Source: Novosphingobium sp. MW5
GTDB lineage: Bacteria; Pseudomonadota; Alphaproteobacteria; Sphingomonadales; Sphingomonadaceae
Reading direction: 5' to 3'
Assembly: GCA_025938935.1 (NCBI GenBank)
Contig: JAPCWB010000001.1
Coordinates: 2,666,001-2,730,000, forward strand
Length of the DNA: 64,000 nucleotides
Under the pieces are notes generated by a model. The model saw only the letters and a list, made by a program, of their open reading frames with translations, was not told the DNA's origin and did no database searches. Below are positions 63,694-64,000 of the stretch, piece after piece (the first letter of the stretch is position 1; each line of letters begins with the position of its first letter). Made by a program: the position numbers and the translations under genes.

Positions 63694-64000
63694 CCCTTAT
63701 CGGCCATGACGAGGCCTGGCGCGAGTGGCGGCAGGCCATGGCGGGGGACCGTATGCATCACGCGTGGATGCTCGTCGGCCCCAAGGGCACCGGCAAGGGC
63801 CTCTTCGCCCGCGCCGCGGCGGCAGAACTGGTGGCGGAACCCGGCGTGCCGCAACCTGATGCCGAGCATCACCCGGATATCTTGATTCCCGAGCATCCCC
63901 CGGAAAAGGGCGAGGAAAAGAAGGCCGAGGCGGGCGATCCCGACGTCAAGCGCAAGCGCTCGATCCCGGTTGAGGAAGTGCGCAACCTCCAACGCCGACT
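63690..64000 (+). CDS. holB: DNA polymerase III delta' subunit (partial, runs off the window)
   Basis: The open frame from ATG 63690 continues past the window end. MTLIGHDEAWREWRQAM, HHAWMLVGPKGTGKGLFAR (P-loop of the clamp-loader AAA+ domain) and HHPDILIPEHPP are those of HolB. The P-loop residues GPKGTGK fit a clamp-loader subunit. A tmk-holB order is common in alphaproteobacteria. Confidence 0.87.
   Translation, partial: MTLIGHDEAWREWRQAMAGDRMHHAWMLVGPKGTGKGLFARAAAAELVAEPGVPQPDAEHHPDILIPEHPPEKGEEKKAEAGDPDVKRKRSIPVEEVRNLQRR

Overview
The window is high-GC chromosomal DNA from an alphaproteobacterium, most likely of the order Sphingomonadales (Sphingomonadaceae or Erythrobacteraceae). I base this on protein relatedness by eye: a PhaR-type PHA regulator, the hrcA-grpE and dnaK-dnaJ arrangement, a 'vgr-related' HEXXH protein, NifU-like and YraN neighbours, CcrM-type GANTC sites, and RpoH-like promoters of the alphaproteobacterial form. 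No rRNA is present; the only tRNA is tRNA-Ser(UGA).

Layout. 0-9 kb: a small membrane protein, parE, an LpoA-like lipoprotein, then rsmI-yraN-gshB, facing a minus-strand operon rph-rdgB-hemW-xerC-(ACT protein). 10-19 kb: hrcA-grpE, an SDR oxidoreductase, an indoleamine 2,3-dioxygenase, three exported or metal-related proteins, and dnaK-dnaJ. 19-34 kb: cytochrome b561-like protein, a large patatin, an acyltransferase, radA-cvpA-NifU-like, an MFS permease overlapping alr, phaR, proS-M28 peptidase-rnr, and a universal stress protein. 34.2-34.5 kb: an unexplained 266-bp element with long terminal inverted repeats and nested hairpins. 34.6-38.3 kb: the E2 and E3 subunits of a 2-oxoacid dehydrogenase complex with two thioesterases between them. 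38-46 kb: PilZ protein, response regulator, lipoprotein, CHASE2 kinase with a LysM-FecR partner, and an SRPBCC/FAD-oxidoreductase pair preceded by a palindromic operator. 46-47.9 kb: a lone flagellin, a tiny Q/N/G-rich protein and a hemerythrin.

47.88-59.67 kb is an integrated element. It has a 14-bp direct repeat at each end; the right copy is the 3' end of tRNA-Ser(UGA), and a P4-type tyrosine integrase lies just inside the left copy. Its left half carries a replication-like module (AlpA-like HTH, HTH initiator whose coding sequence contains repeated 11-bp palindromes, DnaD/DnaT-like C-terminal partner and three small companions). Its right half, visibly AT-richer, carries defence-like cargo: an Mrr-type restriction endonuclease, a small unknown protein, a roughly 830-residue unknown protein with a zinc ribbon and a C-terminal PD-(D/E)XK-like nuclease signature, and, divergently, a SIR2-like protein of the NADase class seen in antiphage systems. 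This divergent SIR2/nuclease pair is the best candidate for an undescribed system. 59.8-64 kb returns to housekeeping cell-wall and replication genes: lytic transglycosylase, RlpA-like SPOR protein, DD-carboxypeptidase, tmk and the start of holB.

A caution applies throughout. At least eleven genes, including ones expected to be needed for growth (tmk, grpE, rnr, rph, radA), are broken by single-base indels, mostly +1 insertions. Several lie in a GAGATC/GATCTC context that becomes a GANTC site when the extra base is removed. This looks like systematic sequencing error rather than gene decay, so I annotate these genes as whole genes with a frameshift noted.
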